A DNA stretch of 64,000 bases, from positions 1,415,489-1,479,488 of the forward strand of contig FN649747.1 in assembly GCA_000310025.1 (NCBI GenBank), written 5' to 3'. Below, piece by piece: positions 1 to 11,775 of the stretch (position 1 is the first letter of the stretch; the number at the start of each line of letters is the position of its first letter). The notes beneath the pieces were generated by a model. It made no database searches. It worked only from the letters and a program-made list of their open reading frames with translations, and had not been told where the DNA came from. The stretch is from Ectocarpus siliculosus. Lineage: Eukaryota > Sar > Phaeophyceae > Ectocarpales > Ectocarpaceae. The translations under genes and the position numbers were made by a program.

Positions 1-732
1 GACAAGGTAGCTTGGGGAAAAGCGACTCCAGGGAAGAAGGGAATCAGATGGGACAAGGTGGTAGAGAAGGTTTGGAAGGAGATAGGAGACGAGGAGGAGA
101 CGTTGGACACGGAAGGGTTCGGGGGGTTCAAGACGAAAGTCAAGGAGATGCTAGAGAGTAGGGAGGAGGCAACCCTTCGGAAGAAGGTACGAAGCGAAGA
201 CCACTTGGAGATATACGGGAAGTTGAAAGAAGGGATAGGGATGAAGACGATCTTGGACGGCCCCATGGACTATGCGAAAAAGCTGAAATTGCAATTTCGA
301 GTAGGCGATCTGGACTTGCCAGAACGGAGGAAGAGGTATACCAGCCGTAGGAGAGAGGAAGAGGAGGATAGACACACATGTCCATGTGGCAAATCGGAGG
401 AGAGTAGACCCCACATAGTTGGGGAGTGTGAGTTGTACAGGAAGGAAAGAGAGGATCTCGAGGAGGAAATGAGACAGAGAGGGTGTGACATGGACAAGTT
501 TGGTAAATTAGACAACAGCGAAAAAACGATCGCGATAATTGGGGATAGATGGTGGGCACAAGAGGCCCTAGAGGACGGGGATAAGATGTGCAAGAAATTT
601 TTATGGAGTTTGTGGCAGAAACGTAAAGAGCTCCCAAATGTTGGTGGTGTCTCTAGTAGGTGTAAGAACGGTGCTCCGTCTCGAAAGGGACGCGTGGTCA
701 ATGGTCAAATGACTATGGCAAGCAACAAATGA
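1..732 (+). mobile_element. 3' end of a LINE-like non-LTR retrotransposon (copy 1)
   Basis: An open frame enters from the left edge and stops at 732. It carries a zinc-binding cluster near its C terminus (CPCG, then H-x3-C in HIVGEC, at about 368-430), as many LINE ORF2 proteins do after the reverse transcriptase domain. The last residues read NGAPSRKGRVVNG. The copy at 9921-11755 on the minus strand has matching text: DETLDTEG against EETLDTEG, YGMLKEGIG against YGKLKEGIG, and the same NNAPPSRGRVVNG ending. That shows a repeated element and not a host gene. The frame is intact over the visible part, unlike the other copy. The stop is followed by a C-rich stretch (735-763) that looks like the element's 3' tail. 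RT and endonuclease would lie outside the window, if present. Confidence 0.8.
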
Positions 733-1337
733 GTACGCCCCCCTCCCCCACCTCCCCCCCGGGCCGCCAGTCGTCCTGTGGTACTTTACCAGCCAACGAC
801 GAGAGCACGTCTCTCAATCGATTTCGGGATTCCGTAAGGCCGACACCTCGTTCTCTTGAACCCTCCTTCGAATAATGGGGGTACAGTGCTGTAATCGGGC
901 TTAAATAAAACTCTTGCGACGTGGTTATGTAACACGACTACCTATCTAAGGAGCGGTAGCGACAGAGAAAATGGGGGGCCCCATCGACATCGTAGACCCC
1001 ACGACCGACCAGTAACAATACCAGGACAGACACAAAAATGTCCAACTTTTCCAGCAATCGAACGGGAAAAAAAAAACCGGTCGTGCACCGCGCGGTTGGC
1101 GCGCCCCCCGCGTTTCCAACCCTCTGGAAGTAGCTAGTAAGCCGAGTCTCAGCTGTCCTACCTACCTACCTACCTACAGGATGGTGCGAACACGGTTTGC
1201 ATTCGTTGCGCACTGCGTCTATAAACGCGCATCAGAATTTTTTTACTAGGAAGCACACAGCAGTGCCATTTGCACCACTACTGTACCCGAGAACGCGGAG
1301 AAACATTCTCGTTTCCAACTATGAAATGCATGCTCAC
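733..1337. other. Non-coding stretch between LINE copy 1 and the Rieske gene exon
   Basis: After the C-rich LINE tail I see no convincing exon on either strand. The next exon of the minus-strand Rieske oxygenase should lie left of 1338, but I could not find it here. It may be outside the window, with the LINE inserted in the intervening intron. A short CTAC repeat sits at about 1158-1178. Confidence 0.5.
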
Positions 1338-4300
1338 ATCGAATTGGGTGGGGCTGGCGTTTTCTTTGTTGCCCCCGCCCTCGGTCTTGTCATGGCTAAC
1401 CGGGATGTGGGCCGGGTCCAGCAAGCTGCCGGATCACGAGCAGCGCACGGAACGGCGCAGGCAGCAGAAGCACGCGGACGTCGAGGATTGGGTGGGGTGT
1501 GTGTGTGTGTGGGGGGGTGTACTCATAGTCGTGCATGCCGTAGTCGTTAGACCATTGACCTCGCATCCCTACAAAGCCGGGACGGAGCACGCCGGGTTCT
1601 CACCGGACCAGGCTCTCACATCACCAAGCGCGAAGCGCCGTGAGGTATTCGGCGAGTCGCATGAAGGGTGAGCTGCATCCTGCTAAGGGTGTTCGGCATC
1701 TTGTGCTTACTTCCTTGCGTACGGATGACAGCTACGTATGACTTAATTTATTTTCTGGTGCTTTCACTTCCAGAGACAGTTGTAAGCGCTTTGTAACTGC
1801 CTCGAGGATGCTTGACCAATTTAACACAACGTGGTGCGACCATGCCCCTTGCGCGGAGTGAGGTTTCTCCACCCCGCACAACATAATCTACTCGACCATT
1901 ATGGTAACCGCCAAAAAAAAAACAGAGGTAAAAAAAAAACGGTAACCTGGTTGCCGAGTTCACGAAGTGAATTGGCTTGTTTTACAACGTCGTTGCCAAG
2001 CGACGAAAACCCAATCCCGATGGCAAACACCGGGGGGGGGGGGCTTGTTTTACAACGTCGTTGCCAAGCGACGAAAACCCAACCCCGATGGCAAACACCG
2101 GGGGGGGCGGGTGTGTGGGGGGGAGGGGGGGTAAGGGGGAACTACAGTACTCGGAATGGTCGTGCGTGGAGCGCATCGTTGCGTATATTACTCTACGGTC
2201 TACCACTGCTGCACTGTAGGAAGTAAGAATCCAATCACTTTTTGCTGTTGCTGCGACGCAAACCTTCGCTCACGCCGTGAATATCGTGAAGGCACTCACT
2301 TTTCGGTGAGGTAGCTCCAGTCGTACGGCAAGTCGCACACGAACTCGTACGTGAAGGTCGGCTGAGACGGCGCGGTGGAAACGTCGTTCCGTCCGTGATC
2401 GCGGAACACCACACCGCACACAACGATCGAAGCGAAGCAACAAGCACGCGACGGGATACAAGATTAGAAACTAAAGGGGAGCTTTTTGACAACTCTGGAT
2501 GACGCGCACGGGAATCGAATCACCACGAACAAGTCAGAGGCCAAAATCTAAACAACAACTCGAGGCGAAGAAAACCGGAGATAGCAACCAAGTGGAACGC
2601 AACAATGTCCGGTAACGGCCGTTTCCAGCACGGACCAGGGCGCGGTTTACAGCGGTAGGTGTGCAGCAGTGTGGCAGACAACAAGGTACCCTCGGCTGGC
2701 TGCCGTATTCGGGAGCGGCTTCGTATTTTTTTGTTCCACATACGCCGCAAAGAAATTGATAACCCCGTGCTCGGTGTGTGGGTGCCTGCTGCTGTTGGAG
2801 TGGAGAAACAAGGGGCGGCGGCTTTGCGTAAACTTGCCCAGAAGCTATTTCTTGCGGCCGTCTTGGTTTGGCGACGACAGGCTAGGCGACGCTATGCGTA
2901 CAGCGGTGGAAATGCCCAACCTCGCCCCCACGCCTCATAACAGCGAGGACGGCAACCGTCGATGACATACAGCGCTCGTGTATGAGCAACGTCGTATAAA
3001 TAGAAGGGATGGACAAGGCAAGCGGCGGGACGCTATGCCGCACTCCCAACCTCACGCTTCAAACTGCGAGTTGACACTAGCTGTGTCTCTCAAGAAACGG
3101 GTCCGAGAAAGCCGCCCGTCAAACGTTGCTCTCTCAAGCGTACCTTGTTCTCGTCCAAGTTGTCCGGGGTGGACGGAATGGGAAGAATGTCCTTCGCCCC
3201 TTCCCCCCAAGGGTTCTCTCCCATCCAGACGTATACAACTCCCTCGTTCACCGCCAGCGGGTACACGCGGAGGGTGGCCGCCCGAGGCGGGGTTGCCCCT
3301 TCCGGAAGCTGCAGCGGTACGGTAGCGGAGTAAAGCACACATGCGCCCCACAAGCGCATTGAGTCAGCCAGTCAGCGGCAGGACCAAAGGCATTAGCAGC
3401 AATGCCAGGCCATGAAAACACAAGGGTGCAATGCGCTGAGAAAATGGGCGTCAAAAACTCGCGTTTCGAAGAAATCATCCCAAGACTGATGTAACGGGTA
3501 CGTTGTTTGTTTTTTGTCGTCTGCAGATGTGTGTGCGTGGTTCAGACCTAGTGGTCTGTCTGTCGGAGGGCGTGCTGTAAAGCACCAAAACGATAACTAG
3601 ATCTATGCAACAAACACCGGGCTCTGCATCAACGATGTTGGAAAACAGACTACATTCCCCTTTCGTTCACAGGAACACAAGCATAAAATGGAGCAGCGGG
3701 TCCGGGGGGGATATCGCGCGCACCTGCGGGACTTTGACGCAAGCGCCCTTGGAGCCTTCAAACTGCCAGCCATGGTAAAGACACTCGATGTTGCCGTCCT
3801 CCGTAATCTGTCCACGGGTTGGCAAGCATTGTTGTGTTAGGACATTGCACGGGCAACCGCCGCCCGACGACCCACATAGTATAACGTACGGTAGAAACCA
3901 CCGCCCCCTTCGGCACCGGCACCACTCGCTTGCTGGCAAATTTCAGAGACGACTTTCGAAGCGAGTTCAGCGGCACTTAAGAATGCTAATGGGCAAACGG
4001 TACAGCTACGTCCGGTGCAGGTTTCACCCTCACGTTTCGCCAAACATTGCCCAGAGAAGGCGGCCGGTCCGCAAAAGGGCAAGAGACGGCACCAACTCCC
4101 ACCGACTCTGCAGGTAGAGCGGTGAGGGAGTCGAGCGCGCCGGCCCAACCCCCCAAAAATACAGAGCGGTAGCCAAGGCAATTCGAGAGGTCACTGGCAC
4201 ACGCCGTAAGGGCCATGGGAGTGAGAGCGGACATTCTAGGAAGGCCTACCCACCCACGCCCCAAATCGGTTCCGTGGGAAGGCCCGTCGACAAACGCTGA

Positions 4301-4962
4301 CACAACTCAACGCCACTACTATTTACTACTGTGCCGTGCGTGTGTTCGCCATCAACGCCGCTGCTCTCAACCCACTCCTGACTCCAACGGGCTTTATCCA
4401 ACGCTGCTGTGCTGTTGCCTGTACCACCAAAACCTCGAGGTACTCTTCTACGTCATTGCACGTTGTACTTGAGACACGCACAGCACAACATATTCCTCAT
4501 GGAAGGAACTTGATGGCACCCACAGCAGTTAAAGGGGAAACGTTAAAACCTTCTCCTACGCATCAAACGACCTTGCTTGGTGAATAGACCCCCCACAGCA
4601 GCAAGCGGTATTGCTCTCTAGTCTTGCTCGCAAGACTACTGCTGTGTGACCGAATTCTCGAGAAATTAAGTTAAGGAAGAAACAGAACAGGGAGGGGGTA
4701 CGCAGACCTGTCCCTAACCCTAACCCAACTTTCTCCCATCGCATGCTATATATACAACCCTGTGAAGGCTACATTGTACATGTTCTGCTACTACTTCACC
4801 TGCCCTTCGGAAAGCTTGGCCGCGCGGTGAGGGCAGAAGTCGCTCACGCACTGCAGCGCGCCGCTGGTGTCTCGGTACAGCATCAGGGGCTCGTCGAAGA
4901 TGGACACAGCGAAGGGCTTTGGGCCCTCGACGATGTCTCTGTCGTAGCCCACGGCATACCAG
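1338..4962 (-). CDS. Pheophorbide a oxygenase/TIC55/PTC52-like Rieske mono-oxygenase (partial, 5 exons)
   Basis: Five minus-strand exons join in phase: 4962-4800, 3807-3724, 3308-3144, 2361-2300 and 1425-1338. All have GT-AG borders (donors gtgaag, gtgcgc, gtacgc, gtgagt, gtgagc). In order they encode WYAVGYDRDIVEGPKPFAV, the first Rieske half (C-P-H-R in CVSDFCPHRAAKLSEGQ), the second half (C-x2-H in ECLYHGWQFEG), a strand region with GVVYVWMGE, then DLPYDWSYLTEN joined across the intron to LLDPAHIPVSH. The last segment is the mononuclear iron motif (D-x2-H-x4-H) of plastid Rieske oxygenases acting on chlorophyll derivatives or located at the inner envelope. All metal ligands are present, so it looks functional. 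The exon(s) for the N terminus and transit peptide, and everything after QFD at 1338, are missing. Sequence alone does not separate PAO, PTC52 and TIC55. Confidence 0.87.
1500..1625 (-). mobile_element. LINE 3'-terminal fragment (copy 3) inside a Rieske-gene intron
   Basis: Read on the minus strand, this stretch repeats the ending of the two other LINE copies: a GTGCTCCGTCCC-like segment, then GGTCAATGGTCTAACGACTA, then GGCATGCA and GAGTAC, closing in a C-rich/CA-rich tail (about 1497-1520 on the plus strand). Copy 1 has GGTCAATGGTCAAATGACTA and copy 2 has GGTCAATGGTCTAACCGCTA at the same place. No upstream coding part is recognisable, so it is a severely 5'-truncated insertion. It lies in the intron between the exons ending at 2300 and starting at 1425, in sense with the gene. 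Confidence 0.65.
1974..2109. repeat. Two tandem copies of a 68-bp unit in the Rieske-gene intron
   Basis: The units at 1974-2041 and 2042-2109 are near identical, starting GGCTTGTTTTACAACGTCG and ending in a run of G. Each contains the imperfect palindrome CGTCGTTGCCAAGCGACG. The G run at each unit end may have driven the duplication by slippage. The flank at 1900-1950 holds two A-runs between GGTAACC-like words. Confidence 0.85.
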
Positions 4963-5864
4963 CTGTACACGGGACGGGACGAGACGGGACGGGGGGGGAA
5001 CGTACGCTGCTGTAGAGACCGTTCATCATGCTGATGGAGGCGGTGCATGTATGTGTGGACATGACACTAGCTAGAGGTATGCAGCAAATCAAAACAGAAG
5101 AAGAGGCGACCTCGGAAAGCAAAACCAAGAACGATTTTCGTGGTGCGAAGACAACCGCCAACAGCAACAGCAACGAGGAAAAGAAGAAGAAGGGCATGAA
5201 CAGAACACACCGCTTGCTCTAGCTCGGAAACCTGGGCACACAGGTTCCGCTCGAAAAGGATGAGTCTATTAACAGCTGCTTGTGAGCCTGTGGCCACCTC
5301 AACCATGGCCATCGCCATAGCCAACAAATACCTGCTACCTCTTGAGACTTATTCATTCCTGCCGTTCAGCAACAAACCGATGAAGCGGTGTTGTGCGGTC
5401 AGCAGGGTTGACGTAACGGTAACGTGGGTGATGTCATGTCTGCACATTCAAAATAATCCATCCATCAACAAAAAACCCATCCTGGTCTCTGCATAGGCTG
5501 TGACGCGGACGCCGTTGTCACCATAGACTTAACTCCCCAGATTTGGGTACGGACATACGTAGTGTGACAATCCGAGAAATAAGAGGACCACGATCAATCG
5601 ACATGGGCGCGATGGAGAACACTAGTACTTCCAAGTACACAGGAGATCGAAAACAGGCAAAACTTCACCAAGTCCACCCCTCTCAATCAACACGCGAGAG
5701 GCAAAGGCAGAAAGTCAAGAAACAAAAAATCAACACAAAAGGTTCCCAAAAAAAATAACCTCCGTATTCGTTCGCACCGGCTCTATGCCATTCTCCACAC
5801 CTAGTCTAACTACAAGAGGGTCTAAGATCTCATCAAGATACGTGCGATGATGTGTAGATCTTGT

Positions 5865-6176
5865 ATTGTTGTTGTTGTTGTTGTCTTCACATTTGAAAAC
5901 GTTCCGATCTCTCTCTACCCAGTACCTTCATATGTCCGTACTGATCCAACACTTGACCCGGTCGATTCCCGTGGTCACAGGCTAACCTACCCTAAAAAGG
6001 TACGCTCTAACAAACTGGCCCCGAGGGGTCCGCAAGTCAATAGAAATCAAGACAGATATTCTGTGACCACGGGAATCGACCGCGTCGAGTGTTGGATCAG
6101 TACGGACATACGAAGGTACTGGGTAGAGAGAGATCGGAACGGTTTTTAATGTGAAGACAACAACAACAACAACAAT
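5865..6176. mobile_element. Fold-back (MITE-like) element with 116-bp inverted arms
   Basis: The arm 5865-5980 is matched by the reverse complement of 6061-6176 with only a handful of mismatches. Both arms begin with a run of TTG repeats, pass through GTTCCGATCTCTCTCTACCC and CGTACTGATCCAACACT, and end with GTGGTCACAG. The 80-base centre shows no gene. This is the form of a non-autonomous DNA transposon or a long hairpin. No clear target-site duplication was seen, and no transposase is nearby. Confidence 0.8.
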
Positions 6177-8418
6177 TCTGGAGATTCGAAAATACTTTTT
6201 TTTCCCTTTCATCACCATATGCTACAGCAACTACGTATGCGTATCTTTCTTTCCACGCGAGGTTCTCGCCGGTTAGGCTCTCGCCCCTATTGCCAACAAG
6301 CACCGGTGGTCTATTGAGATGGCTATAGCAGCAGGGGACGTTGATTTTGGTTGATGCTTCATCGTTCCCTGGTTCATCGCAGAACAGCAGTTATCTACCA
6401 ACGCTCATTCCGCCCAAGCACATACATGGTTAATGTTGCCCGCGCTCTCTCTCTCCCTCTGCGAGGCAACCATCGCAGACCAAGCAGTGCCAAGCGCCAA
6501 GTGCGATTTTTTTGTTGGGTTGTCTAGACCTACTAGACATCACTTCGGCGGTAGACTACTGCTGCAATATTATAGTGCCATGGAAAGGCGTTCACATTAA
6601 AAGAGCAGGAGACGGAGCTTAGCTACAGCAAGTGTTCATGGAATAGCACAACCGGAACGGTTGCGACTCCGTGTGTTCCTTCGCCGTCTTATGCATACAA
6701 TACATAGACTATGAATACGTAGAGAGCACCGAACTTTATTCTTCGTTTTGTCACGAGTCCTCCTCATTATTACCCATGGAGACTGCTGTACTGCACCAAC
6801 ACGCAAATTCCAATTTGATCAGGCCTCCCTGTCAATAATATTACCGGGACTGCTGCTGGCAGGGACACACGGCGGTATTGTAGCATGTAACATGAACAGC
6901 TACAGAGAGGACGCAAAATTTCCATTCCTCCCCAGGCCCGCCCACACACAGCACAGACGCCGTCACACGCCCCGAATGCTTCCTTCTTAACTGTTTGCGC
7001 CAATCGTACGGCCATTGTGCTGCATCGTTGGGCGCTGCGTCCGTACCGTAGGCTACAGCTTCCTCCCCCGGGCTCTCCTGGACAGTTGCCTGTATGTGTC
7101 CGCACCGAGAAGCATGCTGCTGCTGCTGCGACCTGCAAACCACCCCCACATTCCCACAACAGCAGGAGAGGAGCAATTATGTCTCTGGCTGTTGCCGGCT
7201 GTAGCGTAGTGGGAGGAGTCCACAAAAGCAGCTGCAACAACCATTGAGTTGATGGGCGCTGCTGCTGGTGTGTACGCACAATACAGAGAAGATGTGAGTG
7301 TGCGCAGATGTGGATGCAAAATTTGAAGACCCCCAGGATTGACCATGGGCACACGGCGTGCTCTGTCTGCTTGTTGCTCACAACTTACCACGAGATCAGA
7401 CATCACCGTACGTGTGCTGTTTTCTGCTTGTTGTCGAGAGGGGGCATCACGTGCCTACAAACGCTGTGGGGCTTTTGCGGAACACCGCGATCATAGACAC
7501 ACCAGACGAGCAGAAGCATGCGGCACATCTGCCCCTCCGGGCGCTGCAGATTTACGTAGCAGTCAGGGGACGCTCGGCGACACACAGCAGCAGCAAGTCA
7601 GTAGTTCTCCGAAAGCAACCCGCGAGCGCTACGGATTTCTTGTCTGATCCTCTTGCTACCTCCCCCCGGGAAGCCACAACACCATGCGGGTGGCATTGCC
7701 TGCCCGGCCACGTACCAGCCAATGTGCTTCTCCTCTCTGGTGAAGGTGCATGAGACACCAGGAAGTACGCAGTGCCTTTCGGTCTATCTCCCATCACACG
7801 TCACCATGAACCTACATACCCCGCGGTGAATTAAAAATGCTGCTGGGCTGTTGTAGTTACACTTTCTGCTCTGCAAGAGCACGCTGCGCGGCCAAAGAGC
7901 GAGGTGCTGCACACCACAAGACCACAGCTGAGATGACCATCTCCAGACCCTCTACCACGTGTGCGGGAGGCGGTAGGTGGTCGTTGCTAGTTGCTAGTAT
8001 TATTGCCTCATGATCTATCTCACCCGAGCATTGCAGCAGCAGAGGGAGCACTCCTCCCATGCCGGATCTTGGGCGAGAACGATGATACATGCAAGGCCAC
8101 CACCAGCACGTGCGGCGAAAGGATGAGGCAGCCCAGGAGGCAATCTCTGGCTTTCATCTTGCAACACCAGCAGGTGTAGGCAAGCGTGCCAAGCGAGAGG
8201 AGCTGGCAGTACTACTGCTGTAGCGGTGTGTATGTGATTGAGCCGTGGGCGGCTTTTTTTTTAGCGAAGAAGGCTGCATGGTGGAAAGATGCAAGATCCA
8301 GAGTAGGCTTGAAGTCAGATGGCGAAAGTCGGGCCATATTTTTTGTTTTGCTCTTTTTGGGTCAAAATACATGCAGAGCAGCAAGAACGATTCAATGTCC
8401 ATTCATTGTACATACAAT

Positions 8419-8497
8419 AAGATGTCCCCGCAAATCACTCGTATCCATGGGAGGGTAAAATGTCCCCGCAATCAATCGCATCCATGGGAGGGTAAAA
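8419..8497. repeat. Tandem direct repeat of about 39 bp
   Basis: Two adjacent units share ATGTCCCCGCAA, TC(G)-ATCCATGGGAGGG and GTAAAAT, with small differences. A third diverged unit (CAATCGTATCCATGGAGGGA) appears near 8637-8657. No coding potential was seen. Confidence 0.7.
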
Positions 8498-9920
8498 TAT
8501 TTCAGGCACAGGTAGGTGTGGTATAGAGCAGCGCTGACCAGCGAAAAGCATCGCCGGGTGCTCACTATATTCAAACCTTTTTCGCTTGTGTCGCAAGATG
8601 CGCGGCGTGCACGAGAGGAGACTCCGCAAGAGCAGTCAATCGTATCCATGGAGGGACAAAGAGTTCAGTCAGCCAGGTGTGGTCGGTGGTACAGCAGCGG
8701 GTGTCCTTTCAACCTACCTGTGCTTCAACCGATCGATCCTCCGCCAACAGCATGCAGAGAGCTCTCAACAGCGCGTTGTGGTGGTGACCTCTATACTGTA
8801 TGTGGTTGTAGAGAGTTCCCCTGATGTCCAGGTTGGTTGTGGCCCGCAAGCAACCGCGCCAACTGTTTTCAGAAAGTACATGACCTCCCAGAAAGACAAG
8901 TCTACCCGTCCGTCCGTATTGCAACCAACACCCGTTGAAGCTGTTCGTTCTCGATCGAGCACAGCTTACTGCTGAGACTACTGTACATACTCTTCTTCGC
9001 TGAAAAGATCAGGACAGAGTGCGGGGACCTATGCATATACTGCGTTAGACTAAAACGACCTACACGGCTTCCGTGCATTTCCGTGCATTTCGGTGTTTGT
9101 TTGTTTGTGCTCGGCAGGCGACCATTTTTGACGCCGCAAAAAAAGATCTTGCATCCCCTGGACGATGCACCAACGATGACTGATGAATCGCATGATCGGG
9201 AGACTTGCTGTATGTACGCATCATGCTGTAACGGTCAGAAACGGTCAAAATCCTGGCCTAATAGTTGGTACTACTTAAAGTTGGTACAAGGCACGGCATT
9301 TTAAAAATCCTTCGTTCCTGGTTAACCTAAACGACGTATGTATGTAAGCGCCAGGTACAAAGTATACTGGCTGCTGAATATACCGGATCCGATCAGTACA
9401 CTGGTGGCGCGGCGAAGCCGCGCGGTCGCGGCGCAGTCGCGACCATCGCCCCCCCCCGGCTGGTGAGGGCCCGCTGGAGGCGCCCCGCCGGAGGCGCTTT
9501 TGTACGCGATTTGGCTTCACTAGAGCATAAAAAATGAGTGATTTTGGCCCATCTGACAGAGGCACTATCGCGGGGAAAACGATAGAAATTTCGTTCATCG
9601 ACTGAATTTGTTGGTTTTCAACATGAGGAAATATTTAGCTAGAAATATTGAAATGTTACTCCCAAGCAACCAAGTGACATCCATCAGTTGGGTTGATGAG
9701 CGACGCTCTCTCTCGTATATATACTGGACTCTACAGCCCCTCTCTCGCAGAAACACGAAGAAGGACTCTGCGAAGGACACAACGACATGGCAGCCCTGAA
9801 CGAATACCAAGAAAGAAACCAGCTAAAATAAGAGCTAAAAAGCTAAAAAGGAAACGACTAGTCTATCTACTAGTTAGTCTACCTAGAAACGACACGATAA
9901 GTTGCGCAATAAATGAACCA

Positions 9921-11755
9921 CTAGCTTGATAGAATGCTCAAGTAGGAGACAAGAACAGCGCCAAAGCTACACAACAACCGAAACCTACACCGCGCACAAA
10001 TCACTGCCGCTAGCACCAGCACAACAAGCAGAGACTTAGGATGGCGATTCTTTGCGCCACCAGCATACCGTGTGTTCCTGTAGTAGCACGGCTGGGTGGT
10101 GAGTGTGGGCCGGCATCGATGACGAGGAGGTAGATGATGCAGAACGGGTAACGAGAGTGAGGCACGTTTACTATATCCATCTACTGCAACCTCATGGAAA
10201 CTTTTCGACGATTCATGGTAACATTTCGAATTCTTCCCCCTCCGGGGGGGGGTGGGGTGGGGGGGGCGTTCTCTTATGTTTTTGCATGCCTTAGCGGTTA
10301 GACCATTGACCACGCGTCCTCGAGAGGGCGGAGCATTGTTCCCACAGGACCGATCACCGATGGCCAATCGTTCCTTCCTACTTTGCCAAAGGTGGCTCAA
10401 AAATGTCTTCCCTAGTCTGTCTATCCTAACGATATCCCTTCCCGCCTTTTCAAACCACTTCCTACTCCCCAGTACAGCTACCGTCCTCTCCTCTCTATTC
10501 CGTGCCTCAAACATCTCCCTGTACGTCCCTTGTATTTTTCCCATCTCAGTCATGTACACTTGCCTCTCCTCTTCGTACCACGGACATTCCGTGACTACAT
10601 GAACACGGTCTTCGCATTCGAAGCCGCAATCACATTTGATTTGAACTTGTCGTCTTCGTCGTCTACCGTTCTATGTCTTCGTCGACGTCCTCGAAGGCCT
10701 ATGTCCCCGGTCCTGAATTTGACCTTAAGCTTTGTCCCTGCATCCATTGGTCCATGTAGGTAATCCTTGAACCCTATTCCTTCTTTCAACATTCCGTACA
10801 CTTCTAGACCCTCCTTATCCTCGGTTTCTTTCCTTAGATTCTGTTCTTCTCTCTCGGCACAAGCAACAGATATCTCCTCCTTGAACCCCTGTAGACCCTC
10901 CGTGTCCAGCGTTTCATCTTCGTCGATGTCTAACCCCTTCCATACGTCCTCTACAACCTTGACCCATTCCGTGGGTTGTCTACCCCTCTTTTTGTTTGCC
11001 CACTTCGCCTCCCATACTATTCTCGGCAACCTCTCCTCTCCCATCCCGCACATGCGATACTGCCATGTCAGCTTCCTTGCGTCTCTTCCCGACCGTAGGG
11101 ATTGGATCCCCAATGCTGCCCTTACGGCTGCATTACTTGTGCGCTTGGAGCATCCTAGGATGATTTTCGCTGCTTTCATCTGCGCCGCCTCGAGTTATTT
11201 TACTACCTTCTTATTTCCTTCCCATACTTCTCCGGCGTACTCTAGCGGCGGTACGATTACGCTCTTCAAAACCGCCAATTTGATGCGTGTATCGAGGTGC
11301 CGGTTTGCGAGTATTGGGTGCAGCTTGCCTGCTCGTGCTTTGCCCTTTTCCGCTACCTTGGACATGTGTGCATTCCACGAGAAGTCGTTTGCGATCTCTA
11401 CTCCGAGGTATGTGTACTGGTCCACTACTGCAATCTCCTCGATCCCCCACTTCCATCTATGTTCTACTGGTTCCTCCCTGACCTCGTTGCACACCATGAT
11501 GACACTCTTCTTAACGTTGGCAGACAATCTCCATTTATCAGTAAACTTCTTCGCCGCGTCAATTTGTAGTTGCAGTCCCTCAGGGGTGTCCGACATACCA
11601 ACAAAATCATCCGCAAACAGCATTCCTGACACCGAAGTTTCCGTGTCCCCTATTTTTACTCCCTTCCGGACTGCCTCCACGACTTCCAACAGCCGGAGGG
11701 GGGGGGGGGATGGCCTATGTGTCCGGAATGTTTTTTCGCACAGCCCCTTGACCAT
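9921..11755 (-). mobile_element. Degenerate 5'-truncated LINE with reverse transcriptase remnant (copy 2)
   Basis: The minus strand encodes the later part of a LINE reverse transcriptase. The catalytic FADD box (GMLFADDFVGM, about 11620) is followed by the thumb-like region YTYLGVEI and ILANRHLDTRIKLAVLKS. The frame then hits a stop (TAA at 11195-11197) between KVVK and LEAAQMKAAKIILG, which reads on in the same frame, so this is a nonsense mutation. Near 10640 a frameshift separates the DDKFK region from the zinc cluster (CDCGFECEDRVHVVTEC), and the final part continues in another frame to RGRVVNGLTAKA. The 3' end at about 10245-10275 is C-rich on the element strand. The 5' end breaks off near a C run at 11700-11712, next to a CAG-rich microsatellite. 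The copy is dead. Confidence 0.85.
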
Positions 11756-11775
11756 GCATAAAAAAATAGAACACG

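Larger units (their letters stand above)
4963..9900. other. Gene-poor stretch upstream of the Rieske gene
   Basis: About 4.9 kb. The first exon of the Rieske oxygenase, including any transit peptide, should start here or further right, but no candidate exon was convincing. The longest open frame (minus strand, 6770-7381) is Cys/Leu-rich with no domain or good splice context and is probably noise. Recognised contents are the fold-back element at 5865-6176 and the short direct repeats at 8419-8497. Confidence 0.5.

Noticed and set aside
140-637. Minus-strand open frame of 165 codons, and others of similar size opposite the left-edge LINE
   Set aside because: Antisense shadow of the LINE coding frame; composition Pro/Ser/Leu-rich with no motif.
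4708-4730. CCCTAACCCTAACCC-like words here and near 23205, 24085 and 63240
   Set aside because: One or two imperfect units each, scattered. Too short to call telomeric or interstitial telomere arrays.
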